Shown here: piece by piece, positions 23,601-35,622 of the stretch
Position numbering within the stretch: the stretch's first letter is position 1
Layout of the letters: the number at the start of each line of letters is the position of its first letter
NCBI GenBank assembly: GCA_025174535.1
Contig: JALBUN010000034.1
Coordinates: 288,501-352,500, forward strand
From: Cantharellus purpuraceus
Taxonomy: Eukaryota > Basidiomycota > Agaricomycetes > Cantharellales > Hydnaceae
DNA: 64,000 nucleotides
Reading direction: 5' to 3'
The notes under the pieces: model-generated
Database searches by the model: none
Seen by the model: only the letters and a program-made list of their open reading frames with translations
Told to the model about the DNA's origin: nothing
Position numbers and translations under genes: made by a program

Positions 23601-25487
23601 GTGGTCAACCAACCTCGTTGTGACTGCAAGTAAACTCAGCGAAACGAGGCTTATTCTTGACAGCTCGCTCTGCTACGGAGGCTCCATGCTTATATACCAA
23701 ACTGTCTTCTGTCGAGACATTGGCAGAAGGGGCTTGCGTCAATAAGACCGTGTTCTGTGAGCTTTCTGCCATGATTCCCTGCGTGTGTAGTGATAGATCA
23801 GCAAAGTAAGGGAGCAACCACAATGCTCGACCCACGAGGATAACAGAGCTATCAAGAGGCTGTCGCTTGGTCACTTTGATTTTCTTGAGCTTACAGGCGA
23901 CGAAATGACATTGGGGCAATCAAAATACAAAACCAAGCATACCTTTGATGGGCATACTGTAGAACGAATGGCTCGATAATTGCACGCCCAATGTTTCCTG
24001 ATTAGTTTCTGTACAAGATCCAAGACCGGCTTCAATCGTTTTGGTGTCTTGACATTTCCTTTCATCTTGCCAATGTCTCGATCGTTGATAGATACAAATC
24101 AAGGAGTCAGTTGAAGCACCTACCTGTATTTCTTCCTCTCGAACAGTATAATCTTCAAACTTGAACCCATAGCTAGACGGGTCCTGAGTCGCGTCAAAAG
24201 GATGCTTAAGCCCAAACTGGCGAGGGAATAGATGCTTGAGCACATGCCGCGCATCGCGTCCCAGAATGTTCTCTTTGGATGGTACGTCGCCATTGGCCAA
24301 GAGTTTCACAGGTGCGAGACAATTCAAGACATCTGCAAAGGTAGTTGAGCACTGTGCAAACGATACTATAGATGAATTAACCCACGCATCGGTGGCAAGC
24401 CTACGGTTATGCATCTCTGGCCAGGACGCGCATCCTTGGTCATTAAAGGACGCGCATAAAAGATGCGCACCCGGGAAAAGATAATATCCGCTGGACTGCG
24501 TCTTTAAGAAGATCAGTCGTAACAGTTATACGACAAAAATGCAACATAAAACTGACTTGTTGCCGTTTGGTTTACCATTTCGAAGCTTTACGTTCATACT
24601 TGAAGCGCAGACCGGCGCCGATGTAACCAAAGCGTCAGTTTCAACTTTTCTTCTTTTCGCAAGTCTCTGATCTTCATCTATCGGCCTCGTCATTGCTTGA
24701 TATTTGCAACTGTCAGGCGCAGCTGCTTTGTCTGAGAGGAAACCCACGGTATGGGGCTTTAGTTCTGTGATGGGTGTTCCAACCAACTGACAGAAAGAGT
24801 CGTTCGGTAAAGAAACAAAAATACTCGTCTCTGAGAGGAGATGGCACATGGCTCCTTCACCTATCCTGATGGATAGTTGGTTTCAAGTAATAGCTGTCAT
24901 CTAAAAGAAGAGCTGCGAACGTAAAGATTTCCATACCGTGTCAGAAGTAGCTTCCATTCCAAAGCCTGCAACGCAGTGACGTTTGTATTAGGGAAGTAGT
25001 TGGTAATGCCTTGCCGTGACATATCGGCTCTGCCATGTTCTCCGCGATGGTCGGCCTAAACCCGCGTTGCAGTCAGTACAACAGTCTGAACAGTATCATG
25101 AAGAAAATCACTCACCCGACGGTACCCTAAAGTCAAAACGTTGAGAGGTTTCCCCTTTGTCTGCTGAAAAAGTCTGACTTGGACCCGGTCGATGACCTGC
25201 ACGTTGTCAGCACTTCTCCAGCCCTATATATTTACTACGCGTCCAGGGCCTCATACCTCGTACATCTCACTCATAACTTCTCCAGGATTGAAGGTGACTT
25301 TCCTTGAATCATCGATTAGTCCACTGAGCGCGACATACGATGTTGTCACGAGAGCGTGGTAGCTTTCCGTGTCATCGGGGCCCTCCAAAACAAGGTGAGG
25401 CCCACATATTTGAGGCAAATAATCTTCCAAGCGTAAAACGGTATGGTAGTGGTTTTGAAGAATCTTCAACGTTAAGCTGTGAGGCAT
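20667..25487 (-). CDS. TERT: Telomerase reverse transcriptase, complete gene
   Basis: This is the catalytic subunit that copies the telomerase RNA template onto chromosome ends. The start is MPHSLTLKILQNHYHTVLRL at 25487. The N-terminal region has TLGYRR and the telomerase-specific VMxxLLxxTSIFxxLPN block, here MCHLLSETSIFVSLPNDSF. The RNA-binding domain includes HWACNYRAIRSTVCPSK and FFYWYFDSFVIPVLR-type sequence (near 23215-23265). Reverse-transcriptase motifs 1/2 are LLPKETGVRPIVNLRRK (about 22875-22925), motif A is KVDVRTCFDSI (about 22495), B' is YYRQTVGIPQGSVLST (about 21910-21960), C is RLVDDYLFVSADKGK (about 21740-21785) and E is FPWCGLLIDMNN (about 21450-21490). All three catalytic Asp residues are present. 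The C-terminal extension reads LKSHAIFCDTSLNS and ends MVEGVSY at 20667-20669. There are many introns. Confidence 0.96.
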
Positions 25488-25723
25488 GGACGTTTGTCCA
25501 ACATATAGTCTATATCTAGCCGATGTGCCGCGGCATCAATTATGCGTGTGTACTGTGACCGTCTTGTTTCCGGTTGTCAGTAACAAGTACAGGAAGACGC
25601 CTATTTGCGCAACATTTAACATGGGGCCCATTGATGTAGTCCTCTGATTATATTAGGTGAAGCTTATTCAGTAATCATGAAACATAGGCACAGGATGACC
25701 ACGGCAGACTCGTGACAGTGCTC
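25488..25723. other. Intergenic gap of 236 bp
   Basis: This gap holds the TERT upstream region and the 3' flank of the next gene; both genes run on the minus strand. I see no distinct element. Confidence 0.5.
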
Positions 25724-26847
25724 TCAACTGAATACCGAGACCATCTGTTTCGTGATTTGGCTTACAAGGATGAGCTCGCGGAACCTTTGGTCCAGCCCAC
25801 CGACCATATAGATGGTGCATATCTTGTCCACCGCGAATTTAGTGTCCCCCCATGCCAGCGGACGGGGATGAATCTCGTCCAGTATTTTCCCTGTCTTGCT
25901 ATTTGGGTCCGGCCACTCCTTCCCCACCTCGTGCAGATTGTCCACGGAGTTTTTGAACGAGGTGTTCTGCTTCCAGACAAACCTACGCCCACCGTAAGTA
26001 AAGCGTCGAGGATTCCAGTACCTTTCGAGACGGTCTGGTGATTCTTGAATATCATTTCCTGTCTCCGTCATTATTTTGAAGGGTCGTCCGACAGCGCGTG
26101 TCTCTGCTGCGTCCTGACGAGGCCTTACTGGTGTGATAATGACTGCCGCGGAGACGTTGTGATACTCAGCCGCTCGAGACATGGTACAGCTCGGGATCTG
26201 CATCCGTACTCTCTTCATGGCTTGTATCGTATAGAGTATCTGTGTTTTCTCCGCATTTTTGACGTGGAAATAAAACCAGACTCTGCGAAACCGTCGGATA
26301 GTTTCTCTGTAAACGTGATAGGTAACATTCGGGAGAGAAGTCAAGAGCAGCAGTGTAAGGAGCGGAGGAGGATTCGAGGTTTGCTGTGGTTCAGGTTGCT
26401 GGGGGACAGGAGCTTCAGCTAGTACTGCTCGCCGACCCATGTGAACCTGAATGATGAGTGTATATGACAAAGTCATTTGCGTTAGCCGGAAGCCGCATCG
26501 AATAGATGTGCGCTGCTTACCAGACTCAAGAGAATTGTTCCAGGTGTCGGGTGCGTTATTTCTCGTAGAGTCGTCAGCAAGGAGGGTAATGGCTCGGGCG
26601 GAGGGCCTGTGCCATTTACACATGCCTGCAACGCGAACCGCCGGTTATATGCTGCTTTGAGTTGGAGCCTGGCCTTTCTGCGCTCCTCCGATTTTTTCTT
26701 CCCGTTGGCGACGACGTTTACAAGGAGGCTGGCAGCCTGGACGTGAAGGTCGTACGCTTCTTTGTACTTCCCGTCAAGCTCAGCTTCATGTGCCTGTCGT
26801 GTGAGCAATATTGCTTTCTGGTTGTCGGGGTCGGTGGGGTCAGGCAT
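25724..26847 (-). CDS. Conserved agaricomycete protein with N-terminal MIT-like domain
   Basis: The start is MPDPTDPDNQKAILLTRQAHE at 26847. The first about 75 residues form a three-helix MIT-like (microtubule interacting and trafficking) domain, with the typical AHEAELDGKYKEAYDLHVQA and a basic ARLQLKAAYNRR helix. One intron (donor after CTTGAGTCTG, acceptor at TCATTCAG) joins VHMGRRAVLAEAP. The C-terminal half (VGKEWPDPNSKTGKILDEI, HPRPLAWGDTKFAV, YMVGGLDQRFRELIL) is a conserved block I remember from uncharacterised fungal proteins. The stop is at 25724-25726. MIT domains usually bind ESCRT-III subunits; any such role here is inference. Confidence 0.75.
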
Positions 26848-27488
26848 TCCTGAGACTCACGAGCAACATCAACGCTCGGTAGTATATATATGCAGGCTAT
26901 TGTTGCGGCGTACCTCATATACCTAGTAACCTCTCTCCCGACACATCCATATGGATTGCCGAGGCTTAGCGGCGCCCTGAAAATCGCGTGTATCATCATG
27001 CTGTTCAACGTCAAACGATCGGCGCTTTATGCCACATCTAAGTTGTAACGTACTGAGCCGACCATTGCAAGAATGCATCCGTTGCCTACAACAGCAACGA
27101 CAATAATGCAGACCACATCTCACTTCTCCGTCTGTAGATTGACAGATTGATGGAATTTGGCGGTGCAGACGGAGCCTTGAGTCTTGACATATGGGCCAGT
27201 CATGTGATCAAGGGCGATACCCCTTGTTGCCTTTCTCAGCACCATTTGCATCGTGAACGTTAGGTGGTTAATGTGACTGGAGCCGCGTTGCCGGCACCCC
27301 CGTGTGGAAGCTCGACTAAAAATGGTTTGTCGACTTGTGTGAATCGTCATGTCAGGAATAGATTACTTGTTGCTGAAAATCGACTTATTGCACATGAATA
27401 CATTGGGTGACTGAGAACTGATAAAATATATGAAAACAGTGCGGAGGAATGCGCACAATAGCATGAGGAAAAATCGTTGCTACCGTGA
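26848..27488. other. Intergenic, no gene recognised
   Basis: This separates two minus-strand genes. Frames on either strand are short and without family features. Confidence 0.5.
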
Positions 27489-28485
27489 CTATGGCGCCGC
27501 TGTCGCACTAGACGCAGCGATTTCCGAGTTGGGAACGGTCACTGGAATTGGCGCCACTGGTTCTTTATCCTTGCCGCGAGACAAAAAGCCTAAAGTGGAC
27601 CGCAATTTCGTAAGCAAGAAATGGATGAGAGGGGACACGTACCGCGAAGTTTCTTGTCTTGAATCTTTTGTCGTTCAGCGTCTGCAGCTCTAATACGTGC
27701 AAGTTCAGCGTTAATAGCAGCTGCGTCTGCAGATCCCCTGTAAAAGGTCGCATGAACTACTCGTCGTTGGAAGCACTTACCTGTGGGGTTCTTCTTTAAT
27801 AAGTCACCTAAAGTCTTTTCGGCCTTCTCAGTGTAGCCAAGCTCAGCTTGCGCTTTGCCCTTGCGGAACGATGCCTTGTGATTGTCCTCATTCTTGGAAA
27901 GCGCCTGCAAGGATAGGTATAAGCGGGCGTGTTAGCAAGCAACACATAGATTCACTTTGTCGGCAGCTTCGAGAGCGCGTTTCCAGTTCCCATTCTTGAT
28001 GTGACATGCCGATTGATTGGCGTATATCTTCTCAAGCATTCCGTCAATCTGTAATCTGACATAAGAACTAGGATACAAGCATTGTCATTTGCGTGACGTC
28101 ACCTCAGAGATCTTCGCCGCGTCAGTGGTCGTACTTGTAGCTGGAATCATGCCTGGAACATTGGATCTGAGAAGAAAGATGTACGGCACGAGGTTCAGCA
28201 TAACTGAGAGCCTTTGAACGCGTTCCTGATGCGCACTTGTCTATGCCTTTCAAATATAACAGCGCCTACAGGATGTTGAGCTACGACGGAATACACACGA
28301 AAACCAAAACATAGTCACCTCATGATATGCTCTTAACGCTAACTCGTATTATTCCAGCCTTTGCCATAATGAGCAGGTGGCGAAATACACGTACCATCCG
28401 TGAGTTCCCCCGTCTTGAATGCCTGGTCACCGAGCTCTTTCTTTTCCTTAGCGATGGCAATTTTACCTGGCACGTCAAGAGACAT
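27489..28485 (-). CDS. TPR-repeat co-chaperone-like protein
   Basis: The start MSLDVPGKIAIAKEKKELGDQ is at 28485. An alternative short leader exon at 28621 is possible but not needed. Tetratricopeptide helices are visible: AIAKEKKELGDQAFKTGE, then ALLYLKGID, IYANQSACHIKNGNWKRALEAADK, and ALSKNEDNHKASFRKGKAQAELGYTEKAEKTL. This is the three-TPR layout of Hsp70/Hsp90-binding co-chaperones and TPR-containing immunophilins. No FKBP or cyclophilin domain is present, so it is a stand-alone TPR protein. The final exon, GFLSRGKDKEPVAPIPV, ends at 27489-27491. About 220 residues and six or more introns. It is divergent from the small gene at 28616. Confidence 0.8.
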
Positions 28486-28615
28486 GGTTTGGATATCGAT
28501 GGATCTGAGGAACGACAGACAAAGTTGGAATGGGCGTACAGCCTACGGTAATTGCCGACCTGCAGGTTGCCAAAACCTGTTTGGGCGCTAGACTCACCAC
28601 ACGAACGCATCGAAC
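28486..28615. promoter_or_regulatory. Divergent promoter, 130 bp
   Basis: Only 130 bp separate the TPR gene start (28485, minus) from the small membrane-protein start (28616, plus), so transcription of both must begin here. Confidence 0.65.
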
Positions 28616-28944
28616 ATGGCCATGCTGACCAGTATCCTCGGTTTCTCAGGCTTCGGCCTCCTGGTCAGATTCTGGCAGCTGGGTATACAGAAGCGAGATT
28701 TATTCTACTGTAAGCACTTATACGTTTTTGTTGCTTCCCTTGACGGGTGCTTAATATTGAGCTGCATTCTGCTGCTGCAGATTTGCCCGCGCACGCTTCG
28801 TACATGGTGGGTTTTGGGGTTTTGGGATACTGGGCAGAAGTGTGGGAGGTCAGGTCAAATGAGCTTATTGCACAAAAGAGGGATTATATTCGGCGCATGC
28901 GGGCACAGCAGATTCAAGCTGCTGAAATGCGGAATGAAGACTAG
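28616..28944 (+). CDS. Small mitochondrial-type membrane protein, possibly complex I subunit (NUXM-like)
   Basis: Two exons, 28616-28709 and 28781-28944, encode about 85 residues. The intron has a GTAAGC donor and a CTGCAG acceptor. The N-terminus MAMLTSILGFSGFGLLVRFW leads into LGIQKRDLFYY. A second hydrophobic stretch, ASYMVGFGVLGYWAEVW, precedes a charged tail (LIAQKRDYIRRMRAQQ). The GFxxRxxQLxxQKRxxF...H...GYW layout reminds me of fungal NADH:ubiquinone oxidoreductase accessory subunits of the NUXM/14-kDa kind. That assignment is from memory and not certain; the gene itself is well supported by clean splicing. Confidence 0.65.
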
Positions 28945-29569
28945 AACCAACTTTGGTGTGTCTTTTGACAATTGTACACAATTCACTTGGAACTGACCGT
29001 GTCTCGAAGTGAATGAATGTGCATTACTAGCGCACATAACCAATGGAAAGCAATGCTTGCGGAGCAAGTACACCCGTGGCATTGCCATGAATATTCTACT
29101 CAAATGTTCATACAAACACTCTGTATCCTAGGCGATCACACTCGCCGAGTCCTTTGGGAGGCAATTAATACTCGGAATTGCACGGACGACACCCGGATGT
29201 AGATGACTATCGATTCCCATTCACAAAGAAAGTCAAGCGAATGTGCCATGATTCCTGAAGGTCGTACAGGCGTGAAATTCTTCAGGTTTGGAGAAGAGGC
29301 TTAGTTATGATACCAGTGAAGGGCTAGGTCTAGTGCTGCTCTTCGAGTATGAGTCCACTGCTTGTTTCACTGCATGCGTCGTCTTGCCATGATTGGGAAT
29401 CAAATAGTGACTGACGTCCAGAAGATCCGAGTCAGCTCACTGCGCCTCACATTGAAAAGAGCTGCGATCTAACTGCACACGTGCTTCTGAATTCAACGGA
29501 ACACGATAAACCCGTGTGTCATAGTTTTAAGTAAACGTGTGGGTCCCACACTTTAGCCATGGTTCGCCT
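28945..29569. other. Intergenic, ATG15 upstream region
   Basis: No gene recognised. It holds the 3' flank of the small gene and the promoter of ATG15. Confidence 0.5.
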
Positions 29570-31365
29570 ATGCTACCAACAACTTTCCTCTTGTTCATTT
29601 TCTTCGCCCTACCAACACCAGCGAGCACTGCTCAATTTCCTCTGATCCAACGGCCCAACGTAAAGCCTCCCCCTGTATCGCTGCGCCTGCGCCACCTGCA
29701 CTCGGCGAACGCCAGCGGCGTTCTCTTCGCAGATGTTTCTCCAGAGGCTCTCATCTCCCAAAATAACAATGCTGCACACGCACAGGCCACCTACACGCTC
29801 GACACTGTTCTGCAAAAGACACACCGTCCATCCTCGTTCGCTGCGCATGCACAGGCCCGCATGCACGCGATGCGGAGAAAGGCAGGGCTATCTCCAGGGA
29901 ACGGCTCGGCAGGAGAACTGACGTGGGATGAGGATGAGATTATTGGACCTGATGTGACGAGTCGTGAGACGCTGCTCGCGCTCGCGAAGATGACGAGCAA
30001 CGCGTATGCTTATCCTGAAGAAACCGGATGGTATGATCTCGGCGGCAAGTGGAATGTGGTAAGTCACTGCTGCTCTTGATCTCCTTCATATCCAGGAGTT
30101 GCTCACCAGTTACCAGAGCTATCCATTCGGTTGGGAAGAGGGCCAAGACGGGTTTCGCGGGCATATCTTTGCGAGCGACAATAACGAAACGGTCGTGATT
30201 TCTGTGAAGGGCACGTCGGCCGCCTTCTTTGGTGGAGGTGGACCGACAGCGGCAAAGGACAAGCTCAACAACAATCTGCTCTTCTCGTGCTGTTGTGCCA
30301 AGGTCGGATTCTCATGGACTCCGGTGTGTGGGTGTTTTGCAGGAGGGTGGAAGTGCGATCGTGATTGCTTGGAGGCGAGTCTTCTGACAGATGATTCGTT
30401 TTATCCCGTCGGCACGGTGAGTTTCTTGTCAGATTGCCTCGACGATCTTTGACATTTGAGTTTACTTGGGATTTGTCACAGGATTTATATAATAATGTTT
30501 CATACATGTATCCCGAGGCCAACATATGGTTTACAGGTGTGACCTACCGTCCTATGAGACGTGCCCATATATCTGTCTTACGAGACTCTAGGTCATTCCC
30601 TCGGCGGTGCGCTTGCGTCTCTCCTCGGTGTGACATTCGGCACCCCTGTGGTTGCCTTTGAATCGCCTGGTGAGAAAATGGCAGCAGGACGATTGCATCT
30701 TCCATCCCCTGTAAGTGTGTACCATCCAGGCAGCCTCGCCAAAGCATTGACTTTGGGATATGCCAGCCGTCGACCCAGCATGTCACGCATGTGTATAATA
30801 CTGCTGATCCAGTCCCAATGGGGACCTGTACCGGTGTTTTCTCGAGCTGTGCCTTGGCGGGATTCGCCTTGGAGAGCCGGTGGGTTCCGGTTGCTCACTT
30901 CCGCCAGTTAAGTTATTCTCCTATTTTTCGCTGACGCCGAAACTTGTGTAGATGTCATCTCGGGAAAACGGTCTTGTATGACACGGTGAATAAATTGGAC
31001 TGGAGTGTGAGTATACGAGCACACCAGATTGAGGTTATTGTCGATCTGCTTTCGGAGGACCGTAACTGGGCCCCTGAGCCAGACAATCGCGGAGAGTCAG
31101 CGGTGCGGCCAAGGAGTGAAGATGGGGGTGAGCACCATGACGGAGGAGACAAGGGGAAGAAGGGGAAGAAAGGCGGAAACAGGATAGACGAGGAGGACGG
31201 TAAAAAGCACCTGGCAGTGCCTATTGCAAAGCCCGAAGAGGATTGCATTGTGAGTTGTCTCCCGCACAGCATCACCACCCCACACCAACTGACACCTTAC
31301 CCACTACATTACAGGAATGTTACAAGTGGGAGTATGGCGATTTCTTGGATCCAGGGAACTGGTGA
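29570..31365 (+). CDS. ATG15: Autophagic lipase Atg15 (lipase class 3)
   Basis: Atg15 is a vacuolar phospholipase that dissolves autophagic bodies after travelling through the secretory pathway. The ATG at 29570 starts the signal anchor [19 protein letters not shown]; the upstream in-frame codon at 29537 is GTG. Recognisable blocks are [36 protein letters not shown] and [10 protein letters not shown] followed by the Cys-rich loop of Atg15. The nucleophile elbow [13 protein letters not shown] appears only after removing the intron at about 30539-30592. The catalytic Asp is in [10 protein letters not shown] and the His in [10 protein letters not shown] Lys/Gly/Asp-rich linker precedes [15 protein letters not shown] and the TGA at 31363-31365. 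The catalytic triad is complete; about 435 residues, seven introns. Confidence 0.94.
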
Positions 31366-31599
31366 GGTGAGCTGAGTAGAGTGTTGAAGTTGCAAGGAGT
31401 ACTCCAGCTCTAGTTCCAGTTTTTCTGCAGTCTGCGGTAAAGTTTGCTCGCGTTTGTATGTATCGTTAAGATTTTCCATCATCGTCTGTCGTACCGTGTC
31501 GTCAGAGGTTCGGGTGCCATGTGAACTATATTTCATTGGTGGTGAGATATAAAGCGTGCACTATCGGCCGAGAGCCGATCTGAAAGATTAATTTTACTT

Positions 31600-32110
31600 T
31601 ATATGGTCATTACAAGACCATACTTGGCAAAGCCTCCCAGGTGAGCCTCGAGCCAGGAACATGGCACGCACCCAGAATTCTGCCACGGAGGTAAACTGAA
31701 CCGGGAATATGGAACGTACCGCGGTTTATAGCCCAGTTTGGTGACACGCTGTTTGGCGGGACCGATCAAGGAATATAGAGTGCTATTGAACCCGTGTCGA
31801 AGGAAGTGGGAATATGGAGCGCACCAGGTTCCGTCCCTGCCTAACAAAATTTCTTGGCCAAATGTGGCAGGCCAGAACCAGGAATACGGAGCGCACCAAG
31901 GTTTCCAGTCTAGTTTACCGTCAGATTTGGCAGCGGCCGAACCGGGGAGTCGGAGTGTATCAAGGGTTACACATCCTGCCCAGTTTGGTTGTATAGTTAA
32001 TTTGGCAGCGGGAGAACCAGGGACATGGTCCAGTAACGGAGCAGCGCTACAAGGTCGCCTCGAGCCAAGAAGTGGGGACAGAGGCACGGTACGTGTTGGA
32101 GCTGTCAGGG
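31600..32110. repeat. Diverged tandem repeat array, about six units
   Basis: Related segments recur at about 31630, 31690, 31760, 31810, 31870, 31930 and 32005. They share a core like GAACCAGGAATACGGAGCGC, often preceded by TTTGGCAGCG. Spacing is irregular, 55-85 bp, and copies differ by 10-30%. Plus-strand frames here (31738-32118) are repeat-derived and not convincing genes. Confidence 0.6.
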
Positions 32111-32218
32111 ACGTCTGAGTCCCGATGCAGCTGTATAGGTGGTGACTCATGTTAGCTTTTGTCTTCCGTGTTCTACTCTCCCTCGTGTCTTTGGCCTCCG
32201 TACATACTCAACAATAGC

Positions 32219-32400
32219 GGCGGGCCAGTGTGGCGCAGTGGCTCATAAGGAACGTAGTTGAACTTCAAACTGCAGAGACCAGGGGAGCGCGGCAAGTGGC
32301 ACCAGGGGTCTGCCGCGATCTACGTGGCCTGAAGCAATTTGAGCCTGGAACCCGGAACGTGATTCGGGGATGTTGCAAGTTCTCTTTCGACAGTGTAGGA
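32219..32400 (+). repeat. Possible tRNA-derived (SINE-like) element
   Basis: TGGCGCAGTGGC near 32231 is within one base of the Pol III A-box consensus, and CAAACTGCAGAGACCAGGGG follows about 35 bp later, like an anticodon arm. No good B box (GTTCGAANCC) follows, so it is at best a decayed element. Confidence 0.25.
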
Positions 32401-33923
32401 TTAGTATACTAACATGATTCAAATTATGGAAATTGCAGTCAGAGGCGCGAGCGGGGCACGGGACACAATCAGCCGTATTGAGAACTGTCGATGGGATAAC
32501 CTCAACTTTATATCCTTGCACCTGGGACATGGAACGCTTGCCCTGGCCATCGTACCGTTTGTATCCAAGATCCAAGCTCACGATCTCTGGCTTACTGGAA
32601 CAACTCCTTCAGCATCCAGCATACTTCGATACATCCCAGGTGTAGTGTAACAAGAATTGTTCTCCCCGTGGTAACGCCCCACCGACACGCAGTCACACGT
32701 ATGTATGTTCAAGACCTATGAGAATGGCCCCGGGAACGATCACTTGCAATCTAAGAACGACATCCATCGGGAAGACAGAATGAAAGCGGATCTCAAGTCG
32801 CAGGGGAGTGGCGGTATCTCAATCGCTGGCTGGATGATAACAAGACGACTGGACTGTGGGTGTGTGCTGGTTGCCTGTGGGGTGAGCGGCGATTCTTATA
32901 GTCTGTGCTTTGATGGGCTAGTAGCGGCATGGGCGTGCTACACTGTGGGTATTGTACAGCGCATAGCAGGCAACACACTTCCGAATCTGGATGGAGTCGC
33001 ATCGCAAGGGATACGGACAATGTGATTCAAAACCCATAGCAGATAATACGTACCTCGTCTGGAATCGACATCACTGAGGTCAGGAACGCGGTACTCGTGA
33101 TACATGCTTTGACGCCCTTTGATGTAGTATGCTTATCCGGAGGTGCTATTAGTGGTAAACTCTTTCCTAGAACGACTGAGTGTCTCTGCAGTGAGCCTTG
33201 TCCTGTAGTCCTGTATGATTATTGTGGTGGTAGCGTATGCTGAAGCGGCGAAGGTGGTTCAGGGAGTGCTCCGGAGAGGGGCGCAGGGAGTGGTGCAGGG
33301 AACAGTTCGGGAATGACGGGGAAGTATACTGGAAAGGTTCGCGTCTGGCGGATGAGTCGTGAACACCAGTCCCTTGTACACTATCACCTTCGTGGCTTGC
33401 GAGGCATGGCAGAGGAACCTTGTTGATGCTTGGGAGATCCGCAAGTCGTGGTCGCTGTGCAAGGTTATTGTGACAGAGATAGGCCTCATAGGCTACAAAT
33501 GAACGTTCGCTCATGATTCACGTCTGTCAGGGTGAGGTCGTCGGCGATAGTGATTGGGCGGAGGAGAAGTTGGCCCTGCCGCATGCAGCGCCATCAGGGA
33601 AATCCCAAAGATGGACACCTGGACGTATTTTGTTGAAATCGAAGGGCATGGTGGGCGTACATGACATGCTATTGGCAATGTGGCGTTCCTGATGTGATAT
33701 TGAGAAATAAGCTTCAATAGATGGCATCTGAGGATATTGAAGAGGATGGAACAAAGAGACATTCAATAGAACCCACATTGCGCCTGCCCTGAAGAGAAGC
33801 GCGACGCGAGATTTTGAGTCCGCGCGTCTGCTAATGGTGCCTCGTGTCCGCCTCGCGCACCATCATCTTTGCCCATATCTTTTTCTCTTCTCCCCATCAT
33901 CATCCTCCTCGTCGTACGCCGCA
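32401..33923. other. Intergenic, repeat-like, no gene recognised
   Basis: Weak further echoes of the 31.6-kb repeat core occur near 32345 and 32520. Several open frames of 65-115 codons on both strands have no family features. Confidence 0.45.
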
Positions 33924-35622
33924 ATGCACACCCGCCGGCCTCTGCCAGCCCTCGCGCTCGTTATGCCCCATCCACAGCTTCCCTCTCGCGTCTCGCTCTC
34001 CCACCTCCCCGCCGCCTCTCCACACACGCCTCGCGCCGGCACCCCATCCACCCCCGTCTTCTTCCCCAAGCAGCTCGTCGCCTCCCCCCGCACAAGTTCA
34101 GACAGCTGGGGCAGCTCAAACGGCAATGGCGAAGACGATGTCCTCTGGGAGTGGAAACCCGAGCAGATGAGCCTCCTCGGCCGCGTCAGTCTTCTCTGAT
34201 CAACTCAATGTCCTTATCTCATCCATCTCTGTCTGTAGACCCTTGATGCATTGCCGGGACATCTCTACACACCCTTCTACGGTGCTGTGCCTCCCTCCAA
34301 TCTGCTCGACAAGATTGCTCGCAGTGTCTCTCAAGCCCAGGGTCCCCTCGAGTGGCCCCACTCCATCCGTGCAACTCGGAGGAAACTCGTCGAAATCGCC
34401 CGTGCCCACGACAAGGACCTCAATAAAGAGAATATGACCATTGATGAGCAGGATGAAGATGGCGTCGTCGAAGTGCCCCATCCACCCAAGAAGCCTCTCT
34501 ACAGGCAATCCAGCATGGACTTTTTGCCTTCAAGAGACAAGGGAAGCGGCAGTCTGTCCCGGTGCGTGGACGCTTTGACACTGTCTTTTCCCGCAGAAAC
34601 TGATTCGTGCACTGTCCAGACTCTCATCCCGCCTCCAGCGTACCGACCGCACCATCCCAGCTTATCACCCCTACGCCCGCCCGGCATCGCGTTCTCCCTC
34701 GCCACCGGCACTCACTCCGCGATCCGAAGCTGGAGAGCGTTCCTTCTTTCCCACTACACCCATCTTTGCTCCCTCGATTCCACAACGCACTCTTCGTAAA
34801 CGCACATCTTCCAATTCCCTGGGGTCGCGACCCTCACAAGCTCTGCGACGCTCTGCATCGAGCATGTCTAGCACGTCCACGCACTCTAGCCCCATCCCAA
34901 GCTCCACCCTCGCAGGCCCGATGAATATCGGGGTTCTATCGCCTACCAAGCCTGGACCCGTGGCACGCGCCAGTCTAGTCCGTCGTTCTGACTCATATGC
35001 GGCGCCGTCACAGCCCACCCTGAAGCGTGCGCCAAGCTTTGGTGCCACTTCTATCGCTAGTGGCGCCTCGGCCACGAAGCCGCTCGCTGCCGAGAAACAG
35101 CCCCAAGACCCAGAGTCGGATGACGAAGAGAAGGTGCGGCAGAAAAACGTCAAACGACCCCGCACCCGCTCCACACATGCAAGCGCGTCTGGGGCCCCCG
35201 AGAAGAAGAAGCGGGAGAAGAAGACCCCGGTGCCAAAGGACACCGTCAGCAAGACTGGCAAGTCTGCAACCAAGGCACGGCCGCAGCAGCGCGTGCGCTC
35301 TGGGAGCATGTTTGGCGCGGAGCTTCCAAAGCCGCAACCCAAGGCTTCGCTGCCAACCGCGTCTCCCAAGCCGGTTTCGCCGTCCGCTGTGGCGTCGAAT
35401 CCACCTCGCCGAGGGTCGGTGTCGCCGCCTCCTGGCATGCCGGCAGGTACGAAGACGCTGCGCCGTGTGAAGACGACCGCCTTCAATTTGGGGTCATGTC
35501 CCACTGCGCGAAGAATATCGTTTGGGAGCTTGGAGGTTCCGGCATACGAGCAGGTGCGCGCGAGTGGGGATAGCAAGCCCAAGGGCGCGAGTGCCCTTGG
35601 GAGCGCGTTTGAAATGTCATGA
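33924..35622 (+). CDS. Conserved agaricomycete protein of unknown function
   Basis: I recognise the conserved block but no function. The start is MHTRRPLPALALV at 33924; an upstream in-frame ATG at 33834 is possible. After a Ser/Pro-rich leader comes LLGR-TLDALPGHLYTPF, GAVPPSNLLDKIARSVSQAQ and PLYRQSSMDFL. The first intron (34189-34239) is phase 0. The second, best placed at 34562-34619, restores LSRLSSRLQRTDR and IPAYHPYARP. The remaining about 300 residues are disordered and Ser/Pro/Lys-rich, with basic clusters (PEKKKREKKTP) that could be nuclear localisation signals. The stop is at 35620-35622. Total about 525 residues. Confidence 0.8.

Noticed and set aside
34562..34596. 31-35 nt intron in the unknown-function gene
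   Set aside because: Too short for this genome, and the better donor then gives a stop; the 58-nt intron 34562-34619 restores LSRLSSRLQRTDR.
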